NCBI RefSeq assembly: GCF_000237925.1
Contig: NW_017385995.1
Coordinates: forward strand, 186,001-250,000
From: Schistosoma mansoni
Taxonomy: Eukaryota > Platyhelminthes > Trematoda > Strigeidida > Schistosomatidae
Direction: 5' to 3'
Length of the DNA: 64,000 nucleotides
Numbering within the stretch: position 1 is the stretch's first letter; every line of letters begins with the position of its first letter. A program made the translations under genes and the position numbers. Below, piece by piece: positions 11,049-22,895 of this stretch. Below the pieces are notes generated by a model. The model searched no databases. It had not been told where the DNA came from and worked only from the letters and a program-made list of their open reading frames with translations.

Positions 11049-12420
11049 CGAATTCCTTGCACATTTAATGGCGACTTTGTCAGGTATGTTAGTTTATACT
11101 TGATCTTAACGGCAGCCATATTGATTGTTGCCCCTTTGATTGTGTTGCTTGAGTTGAATTAAATTGTACCTTTTGATTGCGAATTGGAGAATTTTTCGAG
11201 GATTGGAAACACTTCGTGTTTTAAGGCAACAAACTATTATCTTTTGAACGGGTTACAAATTGATCTATCCGGAAAGAATATAATAAAGTTTACCTCTGGC
11301 GTGCTCGTTATTTTAACACATTCATTATCAATTTGTCCATTTATTGTAATTTAAATCGATTATTGAAGGAAATATTATTCATTGATTAAGTGAGCGGCAA
11401 TATTTCACTTCGTAATAGTGTACATTTACATTAATGATGAAATTAAGAAATGTTATTTTCGAATTCCCTGCTTTTGATTTCAACTGGGCGGTATCCCATT
11501 TAAAACTACCCATAAAGTTACACTCGACCCAAAACATAGTTTCGATTTCACAAGTACGATAGAGGAAAGTATAATTTGAGCAAATAAATCAAAGTGTCAG
11601 TAAAGATCAGATTAGTTCACTGCAACAAGAAGCAACTGATCGAAACAACGATTGTAGGACTGATTGTTTGGTGACAACTGAAAATGAGATCAAGTAGTGA
11701 GTGTGAAAACACCATCCGACACCTACAAAATTCGTGACATCCTAACAGAACAACTGATTTTCCAATCTGTGGTCGACCGATTACACAACGATTCTTGTAT
11801 CACCACGTCAAAAACTGCAGTCACGAACAAACACACGATTGCATACAACACGTTCAACAACACTTCCATCAATGCACTTTGTTGACATCTCATCAAATGT
11901 GATCGCTCAGTCAGTTAGCTACCTAACTAATCGCAGTCAGAACTACTGTGAGACAATTACAAATCGGAAAACGCACAAAAATCGATGTCATCAACATGAC
12001 GACAAAAGTGTCCGAATCTAACAACAGCTGTACAATCTCTATCGGACAAGAGAACCAATACGAGGAAATTAGTAGCATGTGAAACATCTAGTCAATGTGC
12101 ACGATATCATGTAGGTGTCATCTAATGGACACGACGTCGAGACAGCTGTTACCACAACAAAACTAGAATTAGGCAAGACACAGTTGAAACCTCCACATAC
12201 TCAGTATGATTAAGTCATCGATGATGGAAGACAATAAAAAATCGGTGATGTGGGATTAAGTATGTTTAATGGTTAGACAAATGAATGGAATAGTACAACT
12301 GGAGATGATATCGTGTATGTAAATTGTGATGATGTGAAGAGGGAATTTCAGAAATCGGTGATACTGAGATATGAGAAGTGTTCTGAGTCAAATACAGATC
12401 TATATCGGTTCAATATTTCA

Positions 12421-13433
12421 TCAATAGTAGTGTCCAGTGTCTGAACGAGGAAATCCCGGATACCAGACTCGACCACCATTTCTGTTTCCCATTTCGAGAT
12501 AACGCTCAGGTGTGTAATTTGGAGGATCGTGATTGCGTCTATCATGGTATTGACGTCGCAGTTGGACGTTTAAAGGGTTTAAATTTCCGGTACGCACCAA
12601 GTTCAATTGATCACTGTCGTCATCGATGAAAATTACATTGGGTTTAGAGCCGTCCACACCTACAGAACAAAAAAGAACCATATTATTAGAGAAACGTAGA
12701 GAAATGTAGTCTGCAATCACTTGGCTTAATCGAACTCTATCTGTATGCGAGTGTGCGCAGTAGAACACAATTTGAATCACTGTCCAACCGCACATTTATT
12801 TACTGCAGCTCTGTCCGGTGGTCAGTCGACTAAATGAACAGACGACTACTGATAATATCCGACCATCCGAGTGAAACTGAAGCAATCTGAAACAGTAGGT
12901 CATTACAGTAACCACAATCAACTGCTAATGCTGCAAAACACTTTGTCTCAGTGAACATCGCCCACAACCACACATTGGATGCTAGTCGCCCCTAACAATT
13001 ACCTTCACATTGTTATCCGACTGTAGAAATGTGACTCACTCGGTCACAATGGACACGTTCAGATACTAGGATGTATCAAGATTTAGATAAATTGAGGTTG
13101 ATGAGTTCATTGCTCTCGTGCTCACCATCACGAGTCCCGGTGGAACACACACACATACCTTGATTAGTTTGAACGGTAGGACCCATTGGTATTGGTTCGG
13201 TCAGTAGTTGGTCGACGAGGAAGACATTGAGTAGTAGTAAGAAGACGGGTCTCATGACAGTTCTGGAAGAAAGTGAAATGCGGATTAGTGAGAGACAGTT
13301 GTGTGTTGCGTGACTGGCTGTGCTGTGGTGTGGTGTGGTGATGTGTTGTGTTTTGATATGGATACACTACAACTCAGTGCAATTCAATGAGTTATTTCAC
13401 TCACCAATTGTCGTTCACTCAATCACTTTGATC
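12421..13433 (-). CDS. Small secreted protein, micro-exon-gene style, left copy
   Basis: Mirror image of the gene at 17617-18785. On the minus strand the model has a non-coding first exon (about 13433-13405), a signal-peptide exon (13262-13159, ATG at 13255-13253) and a last exon (12659-12421 with stop). The predicted product is 111 residues, MRLVFLLLLNVFLVDQLLTE... to ...RVWYPGFPRSDTGHYY. No difference from the right copy is visible in the coding exons, so both could be expressed. Their promoters face each other across the 2 kb spacer region, so transcription is divergent. See the right copy for the full reasoning. Confidence 0.68.
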
Positions 13434-13455
13434 AGAATACGGCGGGTTTCACACG

Positions 13456-13463
13456 TATTTATA
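13456..13463 (-). promoter_or_regulatory. TATA box of the left secreted-protein gene
   Basis: TATAAATA on the minus strand, about 30 bases upstream of the inferred start of the non-coding first exon. It is the exact mirror of the box at 17587-17594. Confidence 0.65.
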
Positions 13464-15001
13464 TGGTGATAGATGGCTGTAAACATGGAAGATCACAGTT
13501 GAAAGTCACGCAGCACAATCACTGAAACGAAAGGTCATGACCACTGAAACAGTCACGTTGTGCACGTGGTCCACTGTGCTCCAGTGACGCACGAATGTGA
13601 CAATTGACAGCTGTTCAGGATGAACGTGAGTAGGTTGTGATGAATAAATCCATGTTTCATGCCAATGAACACTGATCACATGGACAATGTGTGGATGACT
13701 TGATTTGCAGAATGTTATGAGAGATGAGGTTGGACACGTGAGCTGTACCATACTTGAGATGAGACTGGTGAATGTGATGTTATTGAGTATCTCGGAGTGA
13801 TGTTCTGTCATTCGGTTTTGTGTGGTTGGTGCGTGTCGAATACTTCCACATGTGTTCATTTCTAAATCACTCTGTTTCTTCGTTCTTGTTCAGTGAGTCG
13901 GTGATCAGTATGAATCACTTCATATGTTATTCACAATCCTATTAAATTATTCCGGGTGATGATCACTTCCTGACAATTCTAGTTGTGATTGTAGGTGAAT
14001 TCTGAGTGCTTACTTGGTCGTCGTCTCACACTTTCCCCTGTTTTCTTTTTCAACTATCCTCAAACACACTGATCTACACTCAGGAATGGCACTCATGTAA
14101 CTTCTTGAAATATCTTTAGATAATAATGATATAGAACGGGAAAAAGCACAATGAGAATTATATCATAAAATATATTTCGTAGTTTCCAAATTAAAATGAT
14201 TATTTTCAATCACCCTCATATGACAGGTGGTCAAATTATTACTGTCAACAAATAATGTGATTAACCAATAGAACAAATTATCTCATAGCACTGTTGAACA
14301 CCGAAATTTTCGTCATCAAAATTATCCTAAGTAAAATTAAAAATTCATGATTACAAATTGATAGAAATCATGGCAAGATATAGAGAAATACATTTGTGCA
14401 GTACACATTCCGACAAATCACATGGTCATCCATCTATTCATTCACTAATTTTTCAAATGAACGTTGTTGAAATGTGCGAATTGTCTAATCTGTAGATCGT
14501 CATGAGCACACTACCCTCATTCGATCACATTTCTGTTAATCATTTATCAAGCGGTCATTAATTGAAACTCAATGCACGTAGGTTCAAGACGAAACTCTGT
14601 GTTATTAAACAACTGACAATAATTCTATAGCTTCATGATACATATATCCTTGACTTCTGTTTTGTAGTGTGTGCATTTGTGTGTGTGTTTGGAGTTTCAA
14701 AGTGACTTCGTGATCTATAACTTCAGTGTAATCTGACACAATGCGAGATGGGACAAAGACGCAGATGTAACAAAGAGGTACAGAGTTGTCCAAATCCCTG
14801 CACAACATCTTAGTTGACTGATTGAATCTCACCTTTATCGAAATACTATCTATTTAGCAATTATGAGCGTCTATACAACATTTAGATTGTCTCAGTGTCC
14901 TGCATTTATGATAACTAGTAGCATTCAAATTTATTTTCAAATGAAATTCTCCGAAATAGTTCAAATTCATACAGGTAGAAGTAGAGGGGCGAAAATGAAC
15001 G

Positions 15002-15004
<3 letters not shown>

Positions 15005-15088
<84 letters not shown>
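15005..15088. repeat. (AT)n microsatellite
   Basis: An unbroken alternating T/A run of about 84 bases, close to the symmetry centre (15525) of the palindrome. Such runs can extrude as cruciforms and often break during replication. Confidence 0.97.
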
Positions 15089-15092
<4 letters not shown>

Positions 15093-15094
15093 GC

Positions 15095-15290
15095 AATACC
15101 GTCCACATTGACTGGATGTTTCACATGCTAAAAATTTCCTCGTATTTGTTGTCTTGTTTGATAGAGATTGTACACATATTGGTGGAATATGAAATTGTTA
15201 TCTTCATGTTTTCTGACATCAATGTCAATGAGTTTTTCGATTTGTAATTGTCTCACGGTAGTTCAGACTGCAATAATTTAGGAACTTAAA
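15095..15290 (+). repeat. Degenerate third copy of the secreted-gene 3' flank
   Basis: This stretch matches 18946-19130 (and its left-arm mirror) with scattered differences: shared blocks include CACATTGACT.GATGTTTCAC, GATAGAGATTGTACA, and GATTTGTAATTGTCTCAC followed by GTAGTTC.GACTGC. It lies in the unique spacer in the same orientation as the right gene copy. The coding exons are missing, so it is a relic of an older family member. Confidence 0.75.
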
Positions 15291-16338
15291 TGTCTTAATA
15301 TTATTATTGTTATTATTTGAACACTTAAACATTGGTCTGATGAGGCGCCACACAATAACGATGGGTTTATGAAGAGATAAAATGATGTACAATGAGTACA
15401 ATAAAATGAAGAAAGAAAACGGACAGAAATTGGTGTACATGAGTGAAATAATAATGACAATAATAAAAATAAAAACAATAATAGTAGTAATAATGATGGA
15501 AGTAACAGTTCATTTAGCAAAATTATAACCAGGAAGGATTCTTTCAGTTAAAGGAGTTACATCGACTTTCATGAAGAAAGTAGAAAAACATTACAGCTTA
15601 TCTTTCGTATATTGCGCGAAACCAGTTCCTCGACATAACATAGCATCATCAGACTGTAAACGTTCCATATTTGGACGAAAAGCTATTCGTTCAACAATTT
15701 CACTATTGTTTCTTTTGCGAACAGTGTGACAATTCTTCACTGCTCCTCAATAAATACACTCTAACACACACCTGCATCGTCCTGGTATGTCTGCAAATAT
15801 GTTAAATGAATTATTAATTGAATATCATCTACGTTTATAGACAATTGTGACGCTCTTATTACATTCTACGCTTAGTAAATCTACTGGAGCCATATCGTCC
15901 ATACTGAAATTATTAATCTTCTATAATTGTGGATTATCGGTACAAAACTCAATCGAACACGCAACAGCCAGTCAATTTAAGTAACGTCCCTAACTTTCAT
16001 TTGTGTGTTAATAACTTATAAAATGTTTATTGTTGCATAAACTTTTGGACGTAATATTTTGTTATTGCTATTTTGGTTAACATCATTTTTGGTCCGCCAT
16101 AGAAGTATTTGAATTAGTATAGGAACTAGGAATCCCCGAAATAGCTCAATTCAAACCAAACAGAACCAGGTTAGCACAAACGGACGTATTGTACTTAGAA
16201 TTCAAAATCAGACAGACATCTAGCGCAAAAGTACCATTGGTTCATACAAACACCACATATCCCCTAAAGCATTCCTAAATTTTCTAGACCCAGAATCGAT
16301 GGTCGACAATCGGTGATGAGGAACTAACAAATTTAAGT

Positions 16339-16548
16339 TCAAGATTTACCATCCTGGATCAACAAATTACAAAACTCATGATTAGGAAGTTTACTAGCTG
16401 TAGTACTCGAAATAGAAACTTTAATAGGTTTAGTTATAGAATCGACAATCAATGATATCAACTTCCCTATTGAAATGGTGGAATTGATACGGCCAGTGTC
16501 AACAATAAAAATCACAGAAATGTAATCGAATGAGGGTAGTGTGCTCAT
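16339..16548 (-). mobile_element. Possible LTR-retrotransposon protease scrap
   Basis: A short minus-strand frame contains ISVIFIVDTGRINSTISIGK, which resembles the active-site region of retropepsins in Ty3/gypsy-type elements. Nothing around it confirms the family. Its first codons overlap the inner edge of the right palindrome arm. It is a fossil at best. Confidence 0.2.
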
Positions 16549-17586
16549 GACGATCTACAGATTAGACAATTCGCACATTTCAACAACGTTCATTTGAAAA
16601 ATTAGTGAATGAATAGATGGATGACCATGTGATTTGTCGGAATGTGTACTGCACAAATGTATTTCTCTATATCTTGCCATGATTTCTATCAATTTGTAAT
16701 CATGAATTTTTAATTTTACTTAGGATAATTTTGATGACGAAAATTTCGGTGTTCAACAGTGCTATGAGATAATTTGTTCTATTGGTTAATCACATTATTT
16801 GTTGACAGTAATAATTTGACCACCTGTCATATGAGGGTGATTGAAAATAATCATTTTAATTTGGAAACTACGAAATATATTTTATGATATAATTCTCATT
16901 GTGCTTTTTCCCGTTCTATATCATTATTATCTAAAGATATTTCAAGAAGTTACATGAGTGCCATTCCTGAGTGTAGATCAGTGTGTTTGAGGATAGTTGA
17001 AAAAGAAAACAGGGGAAAGTGTGAGACGACGACCAAGTAAGCACTCAGAATTCACCTACAATCACAACTAGAATTGTCAGGAAGTGATCATCACCCGGAA
17101 TAATTTAATAGGATTGTGAATAACATATGAAGTGATTCATACTGATCACCGACTCACTGAACAAGAACGAAGAAACAGAGTGATTTAGAAATGAACACAT
17201 GTGGAAGTATTCGACACGCACCAACCACACAAAACCGAATGACAGAACATCACTCCGAGATACTCAATAACATCACATTCACCAGTCTCATCTCAAGTAT
17301 GGTACAGCTCACGTGTCCAACCTCATCTCTCATAACATTCTGCAAATCAAGTCATCCACACATTGTCCATGTGATCAGTGTTCATTGGCATGAAACATGG
17401 ATTTATTCATCACAACCTACTCACGTTCATCCTGAACAGCTGTCAATTGTCACATTCGTGCGTCACTGGAGCACAGTGGACCACGTGCACAACGTGACTG
17501 TTTCAGTGGTCATGACCTTTCGTTTCAGTGATTGTGCTGCGTGACTTTCAACTGTGATCTTCCATGTTTACAGCCATCTATCACCA

Positions 17587-17594
17587 TATAAATA
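17587..17594 (+). promoter_or_regulatory. TATA box of the right secreted-protein gene
   Basis: TATAAATA lies about 30 bases upstream of the inferred transcription start (near 17617) and about 50 bases upstream of a good 5'UTR donor (TTG|GTGAGT at 17645/17646). Confidence 0.65.
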
Positions 17595-17616
17595 CGTGTG
17601 AAACCCGCCGTATTCT

Positions 17617-18785
17617 GATCAAAGTGATTGAGTGAACGACAATTGGTGAGTGAAATAACTCATTGAATTGCACTGAGTTGTAGTGTATCCATATCAAAAC
17701 ACAACACATCACCACACCACACCACAGCACAGCCAGTCACGCAACACACAACTGTCTCTCACTAATCCGCATTTCACTTTCTTCCAGAACTGTCATGAGA
17801 CTCGTCTTCTTACTACTACTCAATGTCTTCCTCGTCGACCAACTACTGACCGAACCAATACCAATGGGTCCTACCGTTCAAACTAATCAAGGTATGTGTG
17901 TGTGTTCCACCGGGACTCGTGATGGTGAGCACGAGAGCAATGAACTCATCAACCTCAATTTATCTAAATCTTGATACATCCTAGTATCTGAACGTGTCCA
18001 TTGTGACCGAGTGAGTCACATTTCTACAGTCGGATAACAATGTGAAGGTAATTGTTAGGGGCGACTAGCATCCAATGTGTGGTTGTGGGCGATGTTCACT
18101 GAGACAAAGTGTTTTGCAGCATTAGCAGTTGATTGTGGTTACTGTAATGACCTACTGTTTCAGATTGCTTCAGTTTCACTCGGATGGTCGGATATTATCA
18201 GTAGTCGTCTGTTCATTTAGTCGACTGACCACCGGACAGAGCTGCAGTAAATAAATGTGCGGTTGGACAGTGATTCAAATTGTGTTCTACTGCGCACACT
18301 CGCATACAGATAGAGTTCGATTAAGCCAAGTGATTGCAGACTACATTTCTCTACGTTTCTCTAATAATATGGTTCTTTTTTGTTCTGTAGGTGTGGACGG
18401 CTCTAAACCCAATGTAATTTTCATCGATGACGACAGTGATCAATTGAACTTGGTGCGTACCGGAAATTTAAACCCTTTAAACGTCCAACTGCGACGTCAA
18501 TACCATGATAGACGCAATCACGATCCTCCAAATTACACACCTGAGCGTTATCTCGAAATGGGAAACAGAAATGGTGGTCGAGTCTGGTATCCGGGATTTC
18601 CTCGTTCAGACACTGGACACTACTATTGATGAAATATTGAACCGATATAGATCTGTATTTGACTCAGAACACTTCTCATATCTCAGTATCACCGATTTCT
18701 GAAATTCCCTCTCCACATCATCACAATTTACATACACGATATCATCTCCAGTTGTACTATTCCATTCATTTGTCTAACCATTAAA
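17617..18785 (+). CDS. Small secreted protein, micro-exon-gene style, right copy
   Basis: Three-exon gene read from splice signals. Exon 1 is non-coding and ends TTG|GTGAGT at 17645. Exon 2 (17788-17891) follows a TTTCTTCCAG-type acceptor, has ATG at 17795 and ends CAAG|GTATGT. Exon 3 (18391-18629) follows TTCTGTAG and ends with TGA; phase 1 agrees at the junction. The product is 111 residues: a signal peptide (MRLVFLLLLNVFLVDQLLTE), then PIPMGPTVQTNQ, an acidic stretch (IFIDDDSDQL), an Arg/Asn/Pro-rich part and a Tyr-rich end (FPRSDTGHYY). ATTAAA at 18780 may serve as poly(A) signal. Size, signal exon, leader intron and lack of any known domain fit schistosome micro-exon genes (MEGs), which make secreted oesophageal or egg proteins. 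The exact family is not recognised. A possible extra 18-base exon lies at 18120-18137. Confidence 0.7.
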
Positions 18786-20001
18786 CATACTTAATCCCAC
18801 ATCACCGATTTTTTATTGTCTTCCATCATCGATGACTTAATCATACTGAGTATGTGGAGGTTTCAACTGTGTCTTGCCTAATTCTAGTTTTGTTGTGGTA
18901 ACAGCTGTCTCGACGTCGTGTCCATTAGATGACACCTACATGATATCGTGCACATTGACTAGATGTTTCACATGCTACTAATTTCCTCGTATTGGTTCTC
19001 TTGTCCGATAGAGATTGTACAGCTGTTGTTAGATTCGGACACTTTTGTCGTCATGTTGATGACATCGATTTTTGTGCGTTTTCCGATTTGTAATTGTCTC
19101 ACAGTAGTTCTGACTGCGATTAGTTAGGTAGCTAACTGACTGAGCGATCACATTTGATGAGATGTCAACAAAGTGCATTGATGGAAGTGTTGTTGAACGT
19201 GTTGTATGCAATCGTGTGTTTGTTCGTGACTGCAGTTTTTGACGTGGTGATACAAGAATCGTTGTGTAATCGGTCGACCACAGATTGGAAAATCAGTTGT
19301 TCTGTTAGGATGTCACGAATTTTGTAGGTGTCGGATGGTGTTTTCACACTCACTACTTGATCTCATTTTCAGTTGTCACCAAACAATCAGTCCTACAATC
19401 GTTGTTTCGATCAGTTGCTTCTTGTTGCAGTGAACTAATCTGATCTTTACTGACACTTTGATTTATTTGCTCAAATTATACTTTCCTCTATCGTACTTGT
19501 GAAATCGAAACTATGTTTTGGGTCGAGTGTAACTTTATGGGTAGTTTTAAATGGGATACCGCCCAGTTGAAATCAAAAGCAGGGAATTCGAAAATAACAT
19601 TTCTTAATTTCATCATTAATGTAAATGTACACTATTACGAAGTGAAATATTGCCGCTCACTTAATCAATGAATAATATTTCCTTCAATAATCGATTTAAA
19701 TTACAATAAATGGACAAATTGATAATGAATGTGTTAAAATAACGAGCACGCCAGAGGTAAACTTTATTATATTCTTTCCGGATAGATCAATTTGTAACCC
19801 GTTCAAAGGATAATAGTTTGTTGCCTTAAAACACGAAGTGTTTCCAATCCTCGAAAAATTCTCCAATTCGCAATCAAAAGGTACAATTTAATTCAACTCA
19901 AGCAACACAATCAAAGGGGCAACAATCAATATGGCTGCCGTTAAGATCAAGTATAAACTAACATACCTGACAAAGTCGCCATTAAATGTGCAAGGAATTC
20001 G

Positions 20002-20634
20002 ATGTTAAAGGTGGCTAACCTCCAATACCGTCCATGCCAGTATATTCGACCTAATAAAAAGCACCAGAAATACTCGTGCCCCATCTTGTTTAGACTCGAT
20101 TCCCATTTATTAGCTGAACAGTTGAAAGAACCCAAACAACTAATCTGCGCGCTTACGAAGTTTAAAATATCTCGCACAGTCTCAGATAAACTCACCAACC
20201 AAAGACTTACGCAAAAGCGCACTTCAAACGAAAATATCATTTTTGAGATCACAACAAACTCCGTTGTCGCAGCAGCTGAACCCATTGGTGCAGCTAATCT
20301 ATCTCATGTTAGCCAGTATAACAATTTACCAATGCAAAGTGCTAGGCTATCTCTCATACCTGTAGTGACCTCACATAACCAATGTATATCTAATGGAGGC
20401 ACTAATGCGATATCCTCCAGTGTATTATCAGAAGCCAATAATCAAACATTTTATTCTGATGTGAAGGCTCCTAAAAACACTGTTAAAACTAAAAGGTCTA
20501 TACCAGTTAAAAAGAAATTATATACAAAACCTTCTGGTTCTAGACCAAATACTAAGAATAATACAATGGCCTTACCAAACAAAAATATACTTTCCGAAAC
20601 TATGATTTCCCCTGGTCATCATAGGGGGGTATAA
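20002..20634 (+). CDS. LINE ORF1-like protein, right copy
   Basis: The same 210 codons as 11048-10416 in the left arm, from MLKVANLQYRPCQY to SPGHHRGV, with the same shift at a run of six G. The identity of a decayed frame in both arms, errors included, shows that duplication or gene conversion came after the LINE had decayed. Confidence 0.6.
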   Translation: MLKVANLQYRPCQYIRPNKKHQKYSCPILFRLDSHLLAEQLKEPKQLICALTKFKISRTVSDKLTNQRLTQKRTSNENIIFEITTNSVVAAAEPIGAANLSHVSQYNNLPMQSARLSLIPVVTSHNQCISNGGTNAISSSVLSEANNQTFYSDVKAPKNTVKTKRSIPVKKKLYTKPSGSRPNTKNNTMALPNKNILSETMISPGHHRGV

Positions 20635-21028
20635 GGACACACTTCGTTCAAACGTCGCACGAGACGGCCGCTACAACCATTGTGTAGGCAGGCCTACTCT
20701 TAGACAGACGGCAATTAGCCAACGTGCCCCAGGGTTACCCTCAAATGTTTTAAATATTAAACCTGCAAGGTGTAACTCTTCTCATCACTTTCGCAATTGG
20801 GAAGATGGAATACCAGGATACGCATCATTAACTCACCCCAACTACAGCGCTGACTAACTATCAGCAAGACATTTCACGAATAATCCACTACCATTATATG
20901 ATTTTGGCTTAGAATCCTGTCCACTACCTACTATCGCTCAGCTAAGCCATACACAGCAGCACATAACATATCAGCAATGTAACCTACATCAAGGAGCCCG
21001 ATTACCTCAACTCTCTACTATATATACC

Positions 21029-21352
21029 NNNNNNNNNNNNNNNNNNNNNNNNNNNNNNNNNNNNNNNNNNNNNNNNNNNNNNNNNNNNNNNNNNNNNNNN
21101 NNNNNNNNNNNNNNNNNNNNNNNNNNNNNNNNNNNNNNNNNNNNNNNNNNNNNNNNNNNNNNNNNNNNNNNNNNNNNNNNNNNNNNNNNNNNNNNNNNNN
21201 NNNNNNNNNNNNNNNNNNNNNNNNNNNNNNNNNNNNNNNNNNNNNNNNNNNNNNNNNNNNNNNNNNNNNNNNNNNNNNNNNNNNNNNNNNNNNNNNNNNN
21301 NNNNNNNNNNNNNNNNNNNNNNNNNNNNNNNNNNNNNNNNNNNNNNNNNNNN
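21029..21352. other. Assembly gap (324 N) in the right arm
   Basis: The gap replaces the LINE endonuclease and most of its RT. Comparison with the left arm implies that the true missing stretch is about 1.6 kb longer than the 324 N shown. Confidence 0.95.
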
Positions 21353-22895
21353 TTGTGTGGGTAAGCCCCTTTCGTACGCAGATGATCTTAAAGTAGTGTA
21401 TTCATTTTCTCCACATGAGCTGAGCAATATTCAAAATTGAATCAGCATGGAGCATAACAAGGTAGCACAGTGGTGCTCAAAATGGCAGATGGGGCTTAAT
21501 ACAGCTAAATGTGGATGGACATGCCTCGGTGATACATCATTAAACTTAGATCTTACCATAAACGGTTAAGTGTTATCTAGGTTACATACAGTAGTAGACT
21601 TGGGACTTAAGTACTCCTACGACTTTTCGTTTACCGAACAGATAATGAAACAGACTTCCAAGTCTCAATGCCTTATAGGTTGCATAACTCAGAACCTTTA
21701 TAACAACGAATCTCGTATTTTAATGTACAAAGTTTGTGTTCGACCAATCCTTGAATACTGCGCGTTTATTCCTAGTAGTGTGCGCATAAAGAATAAATTA
21801 AGGCTGCAATCAGTACAGAGACGATTTACACTTCGTATTCTCGGAACTGATTGTACCTTGACTTATACATCTAAGTGTAATAAACTTGGGCTCGACCCTT
21901 CATGGGACAGAAGACTCAAACTAAATATTTTCTTCTTCTTCAAAGTAATTAACAAGCTATCCTTTACATCCAACGAAGTGATTCAATATGCAGAAACTTC
22001 ACATTACGACATTCGTAACAGCTTGTCACTAGCGAAACAAACATATTCTAAATCATCTCTCTATATGAATTACTTTACCTGTAAATTTTCTAGACTCTGG
22101 AATAATCTACTACAAACTATCCACACGATAATGTTTAACCACTTACCTGCCGTCACTTTACATTAACACTGTCCCTAGCGACCTTAACTTATTTGAATAA
22201 TATCTAACATGAACAGTGGTACACCTGACAGACATGTTTTGCCAACCATTGTTTCTCTATTCCGTACTCTCTGTTTTCATTTTACTTTCTCTAGTTGTAG
22301 ATAATTATCAATAATTTGTCCTGGCACTGGAAATAACCTTAAAGAACACCGTTCATAAACCATCAGGCTATCCTTTTAAGAAAAAATTAAAAGTTCCCTG
22401 CTGATGCATTGGATTGTCGTGATACATGTCATAAATAAATTACTTAACAATTACTGAACTAGCAAACCTAAAACAATCTTATATCACATGTTTGTTCTCT
22501 ACATCTTACGTTGCTATTTATATCAAATTCATCATGCCTGTAAACCGGTGTGAATTCTGTAATTATTATTTTCAGAATATATTATTATTAAGACAACACA
22601 AATACAGCTCCTGATGAAAAACAAAACACAGTGAAGGTAAAAGAAAAATCAGAAAACTATAATGAAATAAAATATTACCATCTCAAACGGCATCAAAAGG
22701 ACTAACAAAATGTACAACTAAAGAAATCAATAAGAACAAGTTGCGAATGTATGCATGGAGGGTTTTTCATACACAAAACCTTCAAAATGGATTTTACACC
22801 GGCCCGCAAAATCCCTCCATACTACACAAGCAACTTCCATGCCTTTGTTCATTATTCATTTTTTCGCATATTCCACACTAGAGGAACGAGTGGGA

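Larger units (their letters stand above)
5105..11600 (-). mobile_element. CR1/Jockey-type LINE, left copy
   Basis: A near full-length non-LTR retrotransposon read right to left, interrupted by the 1.74 kb insert at 5916-7658. Its parts are an ORF1-like frame at 11048-10416, an APE-type endonuclease (about 10050-9300), an RT (about 8400-7930) and a C-terminal part (7840-7659, resuming 5914-5540). The last carries the jockey/CR1 phrase RPIL...KLRLQSVQRRF (EYCAF intact in the right copy) and ends NHLPAVTLH. The 3'UTR runs to roughly 5100. Several in-frame stops and a one-base shift at the run of six G near 10427 show that it is inactive. The ends are estimates. Schistosome SR1-type elements belong to this clade. 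Confidence 0.82.
4289..14535. repeat. Left arm of a giant imperfect palindrome
   Basis: Reading this arm in reverse complement gives the right arm at 16515-23417. Paired coordinates add up to 31050 from the inner edge to about 10210/20840, to 29410 between about 8057/21353 and 7660/21750, and to 27706 from about 5915/21791 outward. The first offset change (1640 bp) is explained by the undersized N gap on the right, the second (1704 bp) by an insert only on the left. Translations compared across the arms are the same in every shared frame. I saw only isolated mismatches near the ends, for example base 4301. Confidence 0.93.
14536..16514. other. Unique spacer at the palindrome centre
   Basis: About 1.98 kb that is not repeated between the arms. 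It holds an (AT)n run (15005-15088), a degenerate piece of the secreted-gene 3' flank (15095-15290) and AT-rich DNA with no gene. A possible retropepsin-like scrap lies at its right edge (16339-16548). No terminal repeats of a known element bracket it. Confidence 0.8.
19450..22650 (+). mobile_element. CR1/Jockey-type LINE, right copy (with assembly gap)
   Basis: Mirror of the left LINE. It shows the ORF1-like frame at 20002-20634 (210 codons), the YADDL catalytic motif right after the gap, and the uninterrupted C-terminal frame 21570-22166, where the left copy has its insert. The endonuclease and most of the RT are missing because of the gap, not necessarily in the genome. Stops, such as the one before VLSRLHTVVDLG, show it is inactive. 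The 5' and 3' ends are estimates. Confidence 0.8.

Noticed and set aside
14863-15124. Frames of repeated Ile-Tyr on both strands
   Set aside because: They are translations of the (AT)n tract.
17191-17544. 117-codon frame upstream of the right secreted-protein gene (mirror 13506-13859)
   Set aside because: It lies just upstream of the TATA box, is rich in His/Thr/Ser without domain or signal peptide, and has no splice context. It is most likely promoter-side DNA that happens to be open.
18030-18047. 18-base micro-exon candidate with ideal splice signals (TTCTACAG ... AAG|GTAATT)
   Set aside because: Entered in the required phase 1 it gives a stop at its third codon, so it cannot belong to the 111-residue product.
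21002-21427. Frames running through N (also 32386-32754 and 32453-32743)
   Set aside because: Created by unknown bases in assembly gaps.
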